Source: Odiellus spinosus
Lineage: Eukaryota; Arthropoda; Arachnida; Opiliones; Phalangiidae
NCBI GenBank assembly: GCA_963920705.1
Contig: CAWUCO010000074.1
Span: 434,001-498,000, forward strand
Direction of reading: 5' to 3'
Length of the DNA stretch: 64,000 nucleotides
Shown here: positions 32,978-44,080 of the stretch, one piece after another
How the letters are laid out: the number at the start of each line of letters is the position of its first letter
Numbering within the stretch: position 1 is the first letter of the stretch
Position numbers and translations under genes: made by a program
Notes under the pieces: model-generated
Seen by the model: only the letters and a program-made list of their open reading frames with translations
Told to the model about the DNA's origin: nothing
The model's database searches: none

Positions 32978-35270
32978 AAACAAGTTGGGAAACAAAATAT
33001 TACCTCTCCTCGTCCCAAGTCTAATTGTAATCAAGAAAACTAATGAAACCAGGTAGACGATGTTACAAAATTGATTTTATTATTAGGTTTAAAATAAGAA
33101 AGAGGAGTGGCACACTTCTTGTTTTATGGTTACTTTTGCCGCTACACGGTTTATACGATTTAACAGTGTCACCAGCTGGTAGAACGTTTACATAATATTT
33201 ATTTACAAAATAAAATGAAATTTAAATATGATAATATTATAGCAGAAGACTAATACAATTTTATTAAGCATAATTGATACGAAAAAACTGTATTAAAATA
33301 ACAATGCTAAACAAGAAAACTAATGAAACCAGGTAGACGATGTTAAAAATTTATTTTATAATTTTTGGGTTAAAATAAGACAGAGGAGTGTACACTTCTG
33401 GCTATAAGGTTACTTTTGCCGCTACACTATTAACACGATGAAACTTATGTCACCTGCTGGTAGAACGTTTACAGCATATTTATTTACAAAATAAAATGAA
33501 ATTTAAATATGATATTATGATAGCGGAAGACTAATACTATTTTATTAAGCATAACTGATACGAAAAAATCTTATTAAAATAACAATGCTAAACAAGAAAA
33601 CTAATGAAACCAGGTAGATGATGTTAAAAATTTATTTTATAATTTTTGGGTTAAAATAAGAAAGAGGAGTGGCACACTTCTTGCTATAAGGTATCTTATG
33701 TCGCTACACTATTTACACGATGAAACTAGTGTCACCTGCTGGTAGAACGTTTACATCATATTAATTTTCAAAATAAAATTAAATTTAAATGTGATATTAT
33801 GATAGAAGAAGACTAATACTATTTTATTAAGCATAAATGATACGAAAAAATCATATTAAAATAACTAGTCAAATTCTAATGACTATTAAAAATAGGAGCG
33901 TCCCTAGAGCGACGTATTCAGTTACATGTTTAGTTTTATTTTCACTCTCTCGAAAGACTCGAAAATCTTACGAAGAGACCCCACGCTCCAGGCAAGCACG
34001 GACGCGCCATACCACTACCGTAATTTTCGAGCCTCTGTTATTTTACAGATACGTAATAGTTGAAGTTTATCTTAAATTAAAATTATTCTAAATTATAACC
34101 AAAATTAAAACAATAAAACCATAATTAAATTATTTTCAAGCTATAGGACTAAATTAAACGTAATGATGATAGAATCAAATTAACTATTATTAAACAAATT
34201 GTAGTTGAAATGGATTTTACAAGAATAAACACAACTGAATTTCTAGATTATTTATTATTAATTTAAACCTAAGACTGAATTAAAGAGAACAAATTATAGA
34301 AAATGACTAAATGAGTTTGACCTTCCTTGACTGAAAGGTATTAAGGTAAGCTTGAAGCCGAGTTCGAGGGAAACTAGGGTCCCCTACAGCATAAGCTACT
34401 AATTATTCCATGCCTACAGATAGAAAGTTAATTTATAAAATATGATTAAATTTAAATATGATTTTTTGAGAGAGGACTAGAACTAATTATTATAGAATTT
34501 AAATCAAGCATAATTATAGTTTTTAAAAAAATCGCACGCCTTTATTTCGTTATAATGCTGTAGTCCTACTTCCTACTAATCTAGCGTGACCTAGTGAGAA
34601 AGTTAATTTACAAAATATGATTAAATTTAAATATAATTTTTTGAGAGAGGACTAGAACTAATTATTATAGAATTTAAATCAAGTATAATTATAGTTTTTA
34701 AAAAAATCGCACGCCTTTATTTCGTTATGTTGCTGTAGTCCTACTTCCTACTAAACTAGCGTGACCTAGTGACAAAAAGATAATGTCAAATTCATTTAAA
34801 AAATATAATTAAATTTAAATATTATATTATGATCGTTTAAGACTAGTAATATTTTATTTTATAATTTATTTTACGAGTAATAAGCTTTTAAATTTTTTAT
34901 TTAATAGGATACATATAAAGCATTATACGCGGCGCTACTATAACATGGCCTGGCTTCTGTATTGCACCCCTTCCAGATTTAAGAGGTTTTTATCTAAGAT
35001 TCCTTCAAGTGCTTATAGCAAAGTCGTTAGAGCGTTCGCATGGCTATCTCAAAAGCGAAGCAGCGTCGAGCGCGGACAGTAACTGGGAGGGAGACCACAT
35101 GTGAGATGTTTTATTTAAATAGGAAATTTCAAAATTTGGAAATTGTACTTATGAGAAGAGTAGTGAATTTTCTTGCGATGACATAATTTTGAACACTGCG
35201 AACGACAGACACACACACACACGATCAGGACAGAACCTCTCCGTGAACTTAAGTTCACTCGGAGAGGTAA
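32978..35270 (-). repeat. Right arm of the composite (family B element)
   Basis: Inverse of the left arm. It holds three tandem copies of a block of about 280 bp, starting near 33035, 33314 and 33596 (each opening aagaaaactaatgaaaccag). It also holds a tandem pair of about 165 bp (34437-34600 and 34601-34765, around gcacgcctttatttcgttat). The outer terminus is ctctccgtgaactta with its paired strand at 35236-35270. Confidence 0.85.
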
Positions 35271-35431
35271 TAAAACTTCATTTAAACCTTGAATACTATA
35301 CACTAGATAACTTGTCAACCAAAATAATATTAACACTATTATATAAAAGTGAAAATTCTGTCCAGGTTCGTTCACGGGAGAGCTGAGAGACGCGACATGG
35401 CATGGCAGTAAGCATAAACGGCGCAGTTCAT

Positions 35432-36216
35432 GGCTTAAAGACCGAGACCAGAGAAAAATTTTCTCGTGCGCGAATTTCAGCCCCCTTCTCAACCTCGAAG
35501 CCGATTGACCCAAGGTTAGTAAAGAGACAGGTTAGGCAGATTCTGACGTCAGCCGGAAGTTACCTAGCGCGCAACCATCTTCCAAATTCCTTCGACAATT
35601 GCTAGATGGCGGTTTATATTGTAATTACGGCATATTGGATCCAATATGTTGTCGCTTGAGTCGGCTTGACCTTAATGCCACCTGGCAACGTTCATTGGAA
35701 ACAACATATTGGATATTTATGCTTGATTATAGTGAAACGTATGTTAAAGCGTTACCTACGCTATATGACAATCGACTTACTAAGTGCCACCTGGCAACGT
35801 TCATTGGAAACAACATATTGGATATTAGTTTGAAATTCCCGCCGTAATTACAATATAAACCGCCATCTAGCAATTGTCAAAGGAATTTGGAAGATGGCTG
35901 CGCGCTAGGTAACTTCCGGCTGACGTCAGAATCTGCCTAACCTGTCTCTTTACTAACCTTGGATTGACCACCCCCTGGAGCTCTTGAACGGTCGTTCTTT
36001 TGTTAGGCTGGAAGAAGCTTGTCCTATCATAGTAGTGGTGGCCACTTTTACTATTTTCTTATATTTTTATGCTTTTGTAGTCAGCTAACACCTGCAGCAG
36101 TACGGCTGCTGGATCAAAAAACCTAACAAAAGAGTGACCGTGCAGGCGCCCCAGGGGGTGGTCAATCATGTTAGAGAAGGGGGGCAGGAATACTCTCTGT
36201 TCTCGGTCTTTAAGCC
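35432..36216. mobile_element. Foldback element X with a nested MITE
   Basis: ggcttaaagaccgag at 35432 is inverted at 36202-36216. When the nested MITE is skipped, the inverted arms run about 120 bp and include gattgaccaccccctgg and cttttgttagg. The unpaired centre is about 110 bp. No ORF of note. ORFs spanning it (for example 36134-36439) are not supported. Confidence 0.8.
35511..35961. mobile_element. MITE with 8-bp target duplication, 451 bp
   Basis: Inverted repeats of more than 120 bp start caaggttagtaaagagacag. The direct 8-bp duplication gattgacc flanks it at 35503-35510 and 35962-35969. The interior holds a 42-bp direct repeat (around gccacctggcaacgttcatt) at 35678 and 35783. The 8-bp duplication suits a hAT-type mobiliser, although the ends lack CAGGG. 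It sits inside the left arm of element X. Confidence 0.9.
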
Positions 36217-37309
36217 GTCGCCTGCGAAAAAAATAGACTCGCCCCGGCCGAAACTACGCCGCTGCCGGGTTTTTTTTTCGAGGCGTCGAACTCGAAGTCT
36301 ACCGCATTTCAGTTGCCTTCTATGTTCAAGGATGATGGGGCCTTTGCCAAATGGGGGAAAAAAACTAGGAATCGGAAGGGGAAGGCACAGTTTTACGTGG
36401 GTTCCGCTCAGCGACGGTAGAAGACGTAATATTACGTAGTAGGAAAAAAAAGTACCATATTTACAACTAAAATTGGGGTATAAACTCCTAAACTGAAACG
36501 TCAGAAATTCCTATGGCGCCAGTTTTTTCACATAGGTTTTTACGTGGAGCGATGACGTCGTCACTACACATTATAGAAAGATAGCTTGAAATACAGATGT
36601 AGTTGGGGAAGGAACGTAGTTTTCAGCGCGTTTACTACCCCTCGTGTTCCTCCTATAAAAGGGCAAATGTTCGCGTTACTTCCATGGTTTTCGTCGACAG
36701 TCGAGAGTTTTCTCTCTCTCTCTGGCTGGAGTCCCTGGCGCCATCTGGCGCGAAGATTCCTTTCTCAATTTATTCATTTTTTATTTATTTTTTTTTGCGC
36801 GGGTAAGAATCATTTACATTTTTTACGCGGTTACCGAATACTCGATTGACCATCACTCCACGTTTATCCAGACCTCTTGTTTGTCAATGATTGAACTTAA
36901 ATTTAATACACTTAGACGTGGAATTTTGATGAAAACTAATTTGTTCCTGAAAGAGGAGGTTATAATCTATACAAAAAAATAGTTTAAGCGAAATCCATGA
37001 GGTAAGCCAAAACCCTTTACTTACACTTAAATAATGCAATTGTCATCGTGGATCGCTTACGTTAGTTTTTGTCAAGTTACGTCATAACCAATGGGGCTTC
37101 TTACGTTAATTTTCCCCTATTTCGCCTCGGCTAATCAGATGCGTTTTGTTCGGGGGAAAAAATAGGGCGGGTTCTGTGGTGGGCAGCAGAATTCCTCTGA
37201 TAGGGGCTAAGATAAAATTCCGTGATCTGCGGCGGCGCATTCACGTGACCAAACTCAGCCAATCGGCTATATATTGCCTCTTCCCAGGAAGCTTTCGGTC
37301 ATTCGAAAA
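36217..37309. other. Unassigned sequence
   Basis: A GC-richer stretch near 36240-36300 and the palindrome acgtaatattacgta at 36425 stand out. ORFs at 36586-36849 and 36603-36806 overlap in different frames with no domain. No element ends are identified. Confidence 0.4.
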
Positions 37310-37544
37310 GAAAGATTAGGTTGAAAAGAAATGTAGAGTATTAGAAGAGTAAAAGAAACAGCGTGCATTTGAATCACACTTCTCTATTCCCCAACTAGGT
37401 TACGGAGTATACGCGTTTTCCCTTAACCTCAAGGATTCAGAGAATGCAAAATAGATTCCTGCGTTACCCATAATTTATATACACACCAAATGAAATGTTT
37501 ATTTTCAAAGTAAATATGTAAAATACAAGTTCTTGTAATATAAA

Positions 37545-38279
37545 TTAACACCTGAGCATAGGCTGTACTGTGTGATTATCTTTTATAATCCACTGATTTG
37601 ATAAAGATGAAGGATTTAGTCTGGGATGGCAAGGAATAGAAAGAATTAAAACAACGAAGATATGGTAGCAAGTTCCTCTTGGACAAACCAAGAAATATTC
37701 TAGACTGAATGTTCCATTTACAACCCATTGTCGGTATATGATTGGCAATTCGTTTTCGTCTGAAATTCTTGTTTTGACGTGCTAATAGAGGACCATTACT
37801 GATATTTTCATCATACGAGAGATCCCAGTCATTGGAAGAATCCATGGATGGAGCTGGTCAAGAGGTTTTTTTTCCAAACCGGCTGACAAGACGTTAGTTT
37901 CCACTCCTATGATAAAAAAAAAATATCTTAAAGACTGAAAGTAGACTTATTTCCAAACCGTTAATATTTATACTTGAAAGCTCCTCTTATATTTAGAATA
38001 ACGAGGTCGTATGAAGAACTTTCGAGCTTTTACTGAATGTAGGTATCTCATATGTCGAGTCCGAAAACACTCACTGCTTGCATGTTTCAATTCTTCGTAG
38101 CCAGGCCGTCTCTTTCTGGTGATAAATGAAAGCCGTGTCGCTGCTCTGTTGACTTCAAATGGTGATGACATTCTGCGCTGGTTGATTTTCTCACTTAAGT
38201 CATTATAGCTTTCTTTCGTCTGGTCTCGTCTCGTCTCGTCTTGTCTTGTCTTGTCGCCTGATCTGCCAACGAAGTTCAC
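37545..38279 (-). pseudogene. Short spliced reading frame carried by family A
   Basis: The minus-strand ORF 37968-38279 (103 codons) has an Arg/Asp/Thr-rich start made of a simple ctcgtctcgt repeat, then KRRPGYEELKHASSECFRTR. A likely acceptor (T-run then atcatag at 37908-37925) precedes a second open stretch. That stretch begins near 37845 with MDSSNDWDLSYDENISNGPL. The same peptide words occur in copy 4 (59692 onward and 59930 onward), so they belong to the element. I do not recognise the protein. It has no transposase motif and could be a captured exon. Confidence 0.4.
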
Positions 38280-39049
38280 TGTGCACGGCTGCTTTCGATT
38301 ATGAAAATAATCGGAAATGTTTCTTGGTTTTATAGTGGAGAAAACTGAAGCCTATTTTTTTCCAACATTTATATTCAAAATTGTTGTTTTTTAAACACAG
38401 GAAACCTACTGTACCTCTGTCCAAGGAGAGTTTTCACGACTATAATTTTTCTTAAGAGGTTTAACATTTTGTATCAATCCGCCTTAGCTTTAAATCTTAT
38501 TTCGTTTCTATCTTGGATGCCCGTGTAAACGTACCTTTAGCCTTAGCCTATACTGCCCGTTATCCCTTTGCTTTTTGGAATAAATGACATATGGAAAACA
38601 GCTAAGCGTGTGCTGCCAACTCAAACTGGTATTAAAGGGCTGAAAAGCGCTACCCGAGTAGAAGAACCCAGTGAATGTAATTTTCAGTTATCGATAAAAA
38701 ATACCATTAAAAATAGCTTATCTACTGTTTAAGAAATAAAATTTTTGTTTATCATTTTGAAGCAATTAATAAAGTTCGGCTAAGCTTATGATTTCACCCT
38801 TTTGTAACCAATTCAGGCACCTTACTTTCTATTACCTCATATACTTTATCAATATGTCATTATTTAAATCTGTGTTTAACTAGAGATACTCTCGTACCCG
38901 AAAGAAGTCTTATCAAATTTTGTCATAGTACCTTTGTCTGTATTAATTCGAATTCAGTGGGCGGTGGGATCTTGGATACCCTTTATTTAGATTCTTCAAT
39001 CCACCCCAAGTTTGCAGCAAGCCGAAGCCTATACTACCCGTTATACCTT

Positions 39050-39440
39050 TAGCCCAGGGAAAATAGGATTGAACCTGGAATAAATTAGGAAAAAGCTGAA
39101 TTTTTGCAGGATGATAGTATATGACTAGTTAAACAAAATCCCAAAACTCCCCATCATTCCGAGCGCCGCTCCCCCTTTTACGCCCCCCCCCCCAAAGTTT
39201 GGAAAATCCACTTACGTTTATTTTTGCTGTAACTTCGGAACGAGATGAGACAGAGGCGCAAATCAGCATTCATATTAAAGGTTATAATTATGGCTACAAT
39301 TTATTATACTATGAGAAACCTGTAGCTCGAAAGGTTTGGCTGGTATTAATTAATTTATATTAAATCGTAATGATTTTTAATGCTAAATTTTGAAAAACTT
39401 GGAAATTTACACACATATATTTAAAGAAATACAAAATAAA
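39050..39440 (+). repeat. Academ-like left terminal inverted repeat
   Basis: Inverse of 43690-44080. It contains the C-run tacgcccccccccccaaag, which differs in length from its partner (ttgggggggcgta), and a 14-bp difference near the tip (absent at the left, present at the right). Confidence 0.9.
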
Positions 39441-39551
39441 GCTTCATCATATCTTATGGAATAGGAAGATACTTTATTAATCTTTTGAATTTAATCAGTG
39501 ATTCAAACATGCCATATCGTCAGAACCCTTAAAATTGTCGATTCCCCATTT

Positions 39552-40605
39552 TTACGTAAAGATGTCTTCAGACACTGTTATGCCAGCATCATCGTCATCA
39601 TCATTGTTCAGATTTATTTCAGGGGAGTTTGTACACGACAAGCCATTGCATTGACCGCACAATGACGTACACAAGAGCCCACTCTTTCGACAACCACAAG
39701 CTTGCTTACATCCCGTTTTACAGTTACATGACACCATATTTAACAATGTGTCCGGAGCCACGTTTACTAGAGTAGGAACAGGCTGTAGCGTTCCAGCAGA
39801 TAATTTCCATCCCCAATCGGTTGGGTTAAGACAGTTTCCTTGCCATTGCTGTACTTGAAGATATGTTCTTAAAGAGTGTTGTCGAGCTGCTGCACTGGTT
39901 GGTGGTAAACATGCTAATTCAAATTTGGACTTCAAATTTAATTTCGCCGTGGCTTTATTGTACAGATAATATCTACTTTCATCTAAAGTGTTTTGCTTAG
40001 TAACTCCGTACATCTGTAGAATAAATTTTTCCCCAGCTTCGGCAATTTTATCTTGGGTAGAATCCGGGTTGAGAAATATTTCAATTTCGGTTTGAAGGTG
40101 CGGATTTTTTTTCAGAATTTGTAGGGCATGCATCTTTCCTTTTCTGTATATAGCTGATGTTGTGTCGCAACCGCTTATCGCGTGAATAAAAAGCAAACAT
40201 TTTCGGGTTTTTGCATATTTCTTTGCTAGATTATTGATGTCGTAAACCACGCTAGGATTAGATCTTGTGGACGGTTTCATGAAAAACATATTGTTGGGTT
40301 TTTCTGGGGTAAGAGCAATCAACATTACTAGTAAGTCGGTGTCTTGCCCGACCACGCAAGCGCCTCCTCTTAAATGTTTTTCAAGAGAGATCGAAACGAT
40401 GTCACGGTCAGCGTCATCTTCAGCAATAATAACGTCAATATTTTCGGAAAGAAGGCTTTCTTTCAGCACCGAAACAAATCTCTTCTTGTTCTTCGCGTTA
40501 CCAAGAAACTCTACTTGGGGAACCGTGCATACCATAGAGGTTGAAAAACGAATTTCTGGCGAAGTTCTCTTGCTAGTACGTCGAAGGTGCTCGATATCTT
40601 TTTTT
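39552..40605 (-). CDS. XPG-like nuclease domain with CXC-type Cys-rich tail
   Basis: Open in the -1 frame from the A7 run, with its first ATG at 40535 giving 327 codons. Upstream codons (KKDIEHLRR) are open and look coding, so this is the C-terminal half of the transposase polyprotein and not a separate gene. The nuclease landmarks are an acidic helix IIAEDDADRDIV (35-46), GQDTDLLVML (63-72) and SGCDTTSAI (121-129), matching the layout of XPG/FEN1-like PIN domains. Residues about 268-300 form a CXC/tesmin-like cluster (CNCKTGCKQACGCRKSG). The tail ends in an Asp run. Confidence 0.75.
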
Positions 40606-43363
40606 GTAGGTTTGTTTGGGTGCAGTTAGTTCCGAAGTGGTATTTTACGTGTTTTACGTAACTTTCTACAATGTCTATAAAACTGGCTGGTTTAGGCCAC
40701 ACAAAGCTGTGAAGTAAATGACCTCCATCCAAGATTACAGATACATCCTTTGGAATAGCTTTCTCTGGAACAATTCCATCGCTGAAAGCTTTTACGAGTG
40801 ATGATTTAGTTCCTTTACGTAGAGATACATCGTCGAACAAAGAAGGGGGACGAGCTGCTAACTCATATTTGAAATATGATTTGAGATCATTCTGACTTTG
40901 ACAAACGCAGATTAAGCGATTAAACAGCTGCTGTGAGTTTACGGTAACCATCTCATTCCGTACTTTGATGCTGGACTTTGAGAAGGCCATTGTTTTAACC
41001 ATGTCCTTCCTGCGCAATTTTATGTCTTGAAAGTTTTTTCCAACCATTTGTTTAATACAAGACAGTCCAATTTCATAAGCTTTATCGCAAGTTACACTTT
41101 CATCGACGACTAATCCAGGAGATAAGCAGACTAAGTCCCCTGATAGAATTCCAAATGGTGAACGATCAGTTAGCCACTCCTTGAATTTTTCAATGTCTTT
41201 AGAATCTCTGGCTTTCCTACTTTCACGTAACTCGACATGTTGTTCGTTAAAATCCGATGACATGTCTGTAAAGTGCTGCAATGCTTCGCTACTGTTCAGA
41301 AATGCAGGTGTACAGAGGATCCAGTTACTTAGAGTATTCTCAGTTATTCCTCTTCCATGCGTTAGCCCACCCATTGACTTCAAAGATCGCATAAGGGATT
41401 GTTCAATGCACATATCCGTCCAAGTTCCCGAAAAATATTTCTCCGTTCGCCTAACTGTGAAAAATCCTTTATTCACGAATTCATTAAAATCTTTCTCATT
41501 CATCTTTGACTCAATGCTCTGCATTAACTGAACATAGAGGTGAGCTGACTTCGCGTAGGGGAGGTGCCCAGCAGCATGGAAAAACGGAAGCATGTCTATA
41601 ACCGTTTGTATATGTAATTTCCAGTTCCCTGTGCGTTCGGCGAAAATAAACTTTTGTATGAGTTCGACGCATTGGATGTACTGAATCCATAGTTTTGAAG
41701 TGCGGCTTTGGGATTTCATTGAATCACAAATTTTCGAAAAACGGTCGAGCAAAGGCTTAATATCCTTGCACTGTGATAACTCTTCTAATGTAAGTTTGTG
41801 GTTTAAAATTTGGTTGTAAAGTTCGGGTATATTCTGTGGAAAAAGGTTCTTCAGCTCGTGAGATTCTGTAACCAGTATTATCATCAGCGCGCCTTGAGTC
41901 ATCATGTGGGCTCTTATTGCTCGTGCGTAAGCGTGTCCAGAGAGCATGTGGTTAACGGTGGAAGTACCGTACACTGTTTGCCAAAGTTCCTCTATTCCAC
42001 TTCCTTCCATAACGCGACCAATGGAACCCAAAAATGACATTAGAAGATGAAATCCCCCAAGTCTTACAACGACTTTTGAAACTTCAGAATCCTTCTCTGC
42101 TGATGTCACCATTTCGGCTGCTTTTAGAAAAAGTGGCTGGTCAAAGGTTACAATGCATGGTTGCTTTCTTTGTTTGCACTGTTGCGTTGCAAAACAAAGC
42201 GCCGAATAAACTGACGTTGGATTTCCTGGATCTACGTCAATAAATGGAAGAGCTAAGACGTAGCTCGTCTCGAAGTTATCCTCATTAGGCTTAAAGTTGT
42301 GCATAAAACCGTTCCAGCCTGGAAAAGGGTTCGGTATACTCGCAAAACCACTGAGCCATACGAAATTTGAGGGGGACATCGAACCCACTGTGAACGGGCT
42401 AAGTGTTGCTCCGCAATCCGAAATATCTTTGAGAGTTACGTTTTTTAGACCCAAGTTTGTTGGTTTCTTGTAAGAAACAATAGGAATGGTTTCAGGTTTG
42501 GCTTTTAGCGATCGAACTGTTACCCGATTTACTTCAACTCTGTTTTCAACACACCTGCTTGGAGTTATACAACGAATACCACCCATCGCGTGGAATGTGT
42601 TTAGCCCATCTATTGTTCTTATGTTTACATCCGCATTGTCAAATACATATTGGACAAATGCATGCTCCTCTACACAAGGAGCGCCAGAAGCAATAAGAGA
42701 TTGTTGATATAATTGGGCTTCCTTGTATGAGGCACAAACGCCCATAGCTGAGAGAATTTCAAGTAAATGCTTCGAACCATAGCGGCGAGCTAAGTACAAG
42801 GATAAACCCGTTTGAATTGGTGACATAAAAGATCGGGGTCTCAAACTTGATATTATGGCGTGGTTAATCACCTTGCGTTTACGTAACATATCACTTGATT
42901 TATCCTGATCGGAACCTTTCTTTTTGGTGAGTGCAGCGGTAAATAGTTCTAACGTTGCTGGAATTAAACTGGTCCCTCCAACTTTTATTTCTTCAGCATT
43001 AGGATAAACATCCCTACTATAAATCATTTTTTGAATGTCTTCTCGTATTATCATGGCAGCTGCTTCTACAACTCTCTCGCGCTCATCGTTCATGTCTGAC
43101 TTTCTGTCCGAATACCATTTATCGCATATAAGTTTATTAGCGGTGTCAGACAAACACACTATGCTTTTTTTACCGGGTCTATCCGTGAAAACAATATTTC
43201 CGAAATGCAACTGTAATTGTTCTTTTAACCATCGGTCTGAATATGTTGCGCATTCGGATTCATCAACTAAAAACTTTGCAAACAGTTCTTGAAGCTCACT
43301 AATTGAAAACTGTGTATCATCAACAAATTCTGGAGAAAAATTATAAAAATTTCCCAAAAACAA
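40511..43363 (-). CDS. Academ-like transposase
   Basis: 950 codons without a stop, on the minus strand. The first ATG is at 43361-43363; an upstream exon is possible. Candidate catalytic core: an Asp in CIVTFDQPLFLKAAEM (about residue 408), then the VRLGGFHLLMSFLGSIGR block (433-450). The block GTWTDMCIEQSLMRSLKSMG (646-665) holds a Glu, and is followed by GGLTHGRG. The blocks resemble a large arthropod and cnidarian family of repeat proteins that I take to be Academ transposases. The frame stops at 40511, where the downstream nuclease frame is already open. The two are joined by the A7 run at 40599-40605. Confidence 0.75.
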   Translation of the reverse strand: MFLGNFYNFSPEFVDDTQFSISELQELFAKFLVDESECATYSDRWLKEQLQLHFGNIVFTDRPGKKSIVCLSDTANKLICDKWYSDRKSDMNDERERVVEAAAMIIREDIQKMIYSRDVYPNAEEIKVGGTSLIPATLELFTAALTKKKGSDQDKSSDMLRKRKVINHAIISSLRPRSFMSPIQTGLSLYLARRYGSKHLLEILSAMGVCASYKEAQLYQQSLIASGAPCVEEHAFVQYVFDNADVNIRTIDGLNTFHAMGGIRCITPSRCVENRVEVNRVTVRSLKAKPETIPIVSYKKPTNLGLKNVTLKDISDCGATLSPFTVGSMSPSNFVWLSGFASIPNPFPGWNGFMHNFKPNEDNFETSYVLALPFIDVDPGNPTSVYSALCFATQQCKQRKQPCIVTFDQPLFLKAAEMVTSAEKDSEVSKVVVRLGGFHLLMSFLGSIGRVMEGSGIEELWQTVYGTSTVNHMLSGHAYARAIRAHMMTQGALMIILVTESHELKNLFPQNIPELYNQILNHKLTLEELSQCKDIKPLLDRFSKICDSMKSQSRTSKLWIQYIQCVELIQKFIFAERTGNWKLHIQTVIDMLPFFHAAGHLPYAKSAHLYVQLMQSIESKMNEKDFNEFVNKGFFTVRRTEKYFSGTWTDMCIEQSLMRSLKSMGGLTHGRGITENTLSNWILCTPAFLNSSEALQHFTDMSSDFNEQHVELRESRKARDSKDIEKFKEWLTDRSPFGILSGDLVCLSPGLVVDESVTCDKAYEIGLSCIKQMVGKNFQDIKLRRKDMVKTMAFSKSSIKVRNEMVTVNSQQLFNRLICVCQSQNDLKSYFKYELAARPPSLFDDVSLRKGTKSSLVKAFSDGIVPEKAIPKDVSVILDGGHLLHSFVWPKPASFIDIVESYVKHVKYHFGTNCTQTNLQKKISSTFDVLARELRQKFVFQPLWYARFPK

Positions 43364-43689
43364 GAACAGTCGGTGTATAAGAATACCCTTTACATGTAGC
43401 TATCTATAGTGTCAATGCATGTTATTTACGTACACGAAAAAAAATGGAACTTCACGTCTCTATATATTAAGCAGTAAGTTTTTTTTTTCGGTTTTATGGC
43501 CTGTAGACTTTGCTCTCACTTGACCAGTATACGCGAGTTTATTACTGACTAGAAAGGATACATCAGCGGCTTTCAACAAAGGTTAGATCTTGTAATATAT
43601 TTTTAGATATTTTAGGCTCACAATTTTCAAATTTTTACTTCTTTAGTGAGATTTCATAGATCGCTAAATGAATATTTTGTGTATTTCTT

Positions 43690-44080
43690 GAAATATTTCC
43701 TCATATATATGTGTGTAATTTCCAAGTTTTTCAAAATTTAGCATTAAAAATCATTACGATTTAATGTAAATTAATTAATACCCGCCAAACCTTTCGAGCT
43801 ACAGGTTTCTCATAGCATAATAAATTGTAGCCATGATTATAACCTTTAATATGAATGCTGATTTGCGCCTCTGTCTCATCTCGTTCCGAAGTTACAGCAA
43901 AAATAAACGTAAGTGGATTTTCCCAACTTTGGGGGGGCGTAAAAGGGGGAGCGGCGCTCGGAATGATGGGGAGTTTTGGGATTTTGTTTAACTAGTCATA
44001 TACTATCATCCTGCAAAAATTCAGCTTTTTCCTAATTTATTCCAGGTTTCGCTTATTTTGATTTTATTTTCCCTGGGCTA
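43690..44080 (-). repeat. Academ-like right terminal inverted repeat
   Basis: Inverse of 39050-39440. It adjoins CTT at 44081. The promoter for the minus-strand transposase gene presumably lies inside or just beside it (43364-43690), but no clear TATA box was singled out. Confidence 0.9.

Larger units (their letters stand above)
27117..35270. mobile_element. 8.1-kb inverted composite element
   Basis: 27117-29242 and 32978-35270 are inverted copies of one sequence, lying tail to tail. Each outer end is the hairpin tgaactttagttca flanked by acctctccg and cggagaggt, followed by a TG-rich run. Each inner end is the family A-type terminus ggtttcccaacttg. The 3.7-kb centre (29243-32977) has different content: a spliced ORF, a minisatellite MITE, a palindromic MITE and a transposase fragment. 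No clear target duplication was found at 27116 and 35271. Confidence 0.8.
39050..44080 (-). mobile_element. Academ-like DNA transposon, 5.03 kb
   Basis: Terminal inverted repeats of about 390 bp begin tagcccagggaaaata at both ends. The target duplication is CTT (39047-39049 and 44081-44083). The uninterrupted site is visible in family A copy 1 (aaagcaaaggtataac, near 2202-2217, inverted). It encodes a 950-codon transposase and an XPG-like nuclease frame. A 3-bp duplication plus transposase plus XPG-type nuclease fits the Academ superfamily. That name is inferred without a database search. Confidence 0.8.

Noticed and set aside
36586..36849. Host coding exon
   Set aside because: Two overlapping frames are open and low-complexity Ser/Phe runs dominate. 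There are no splice sites or recognisable domain.
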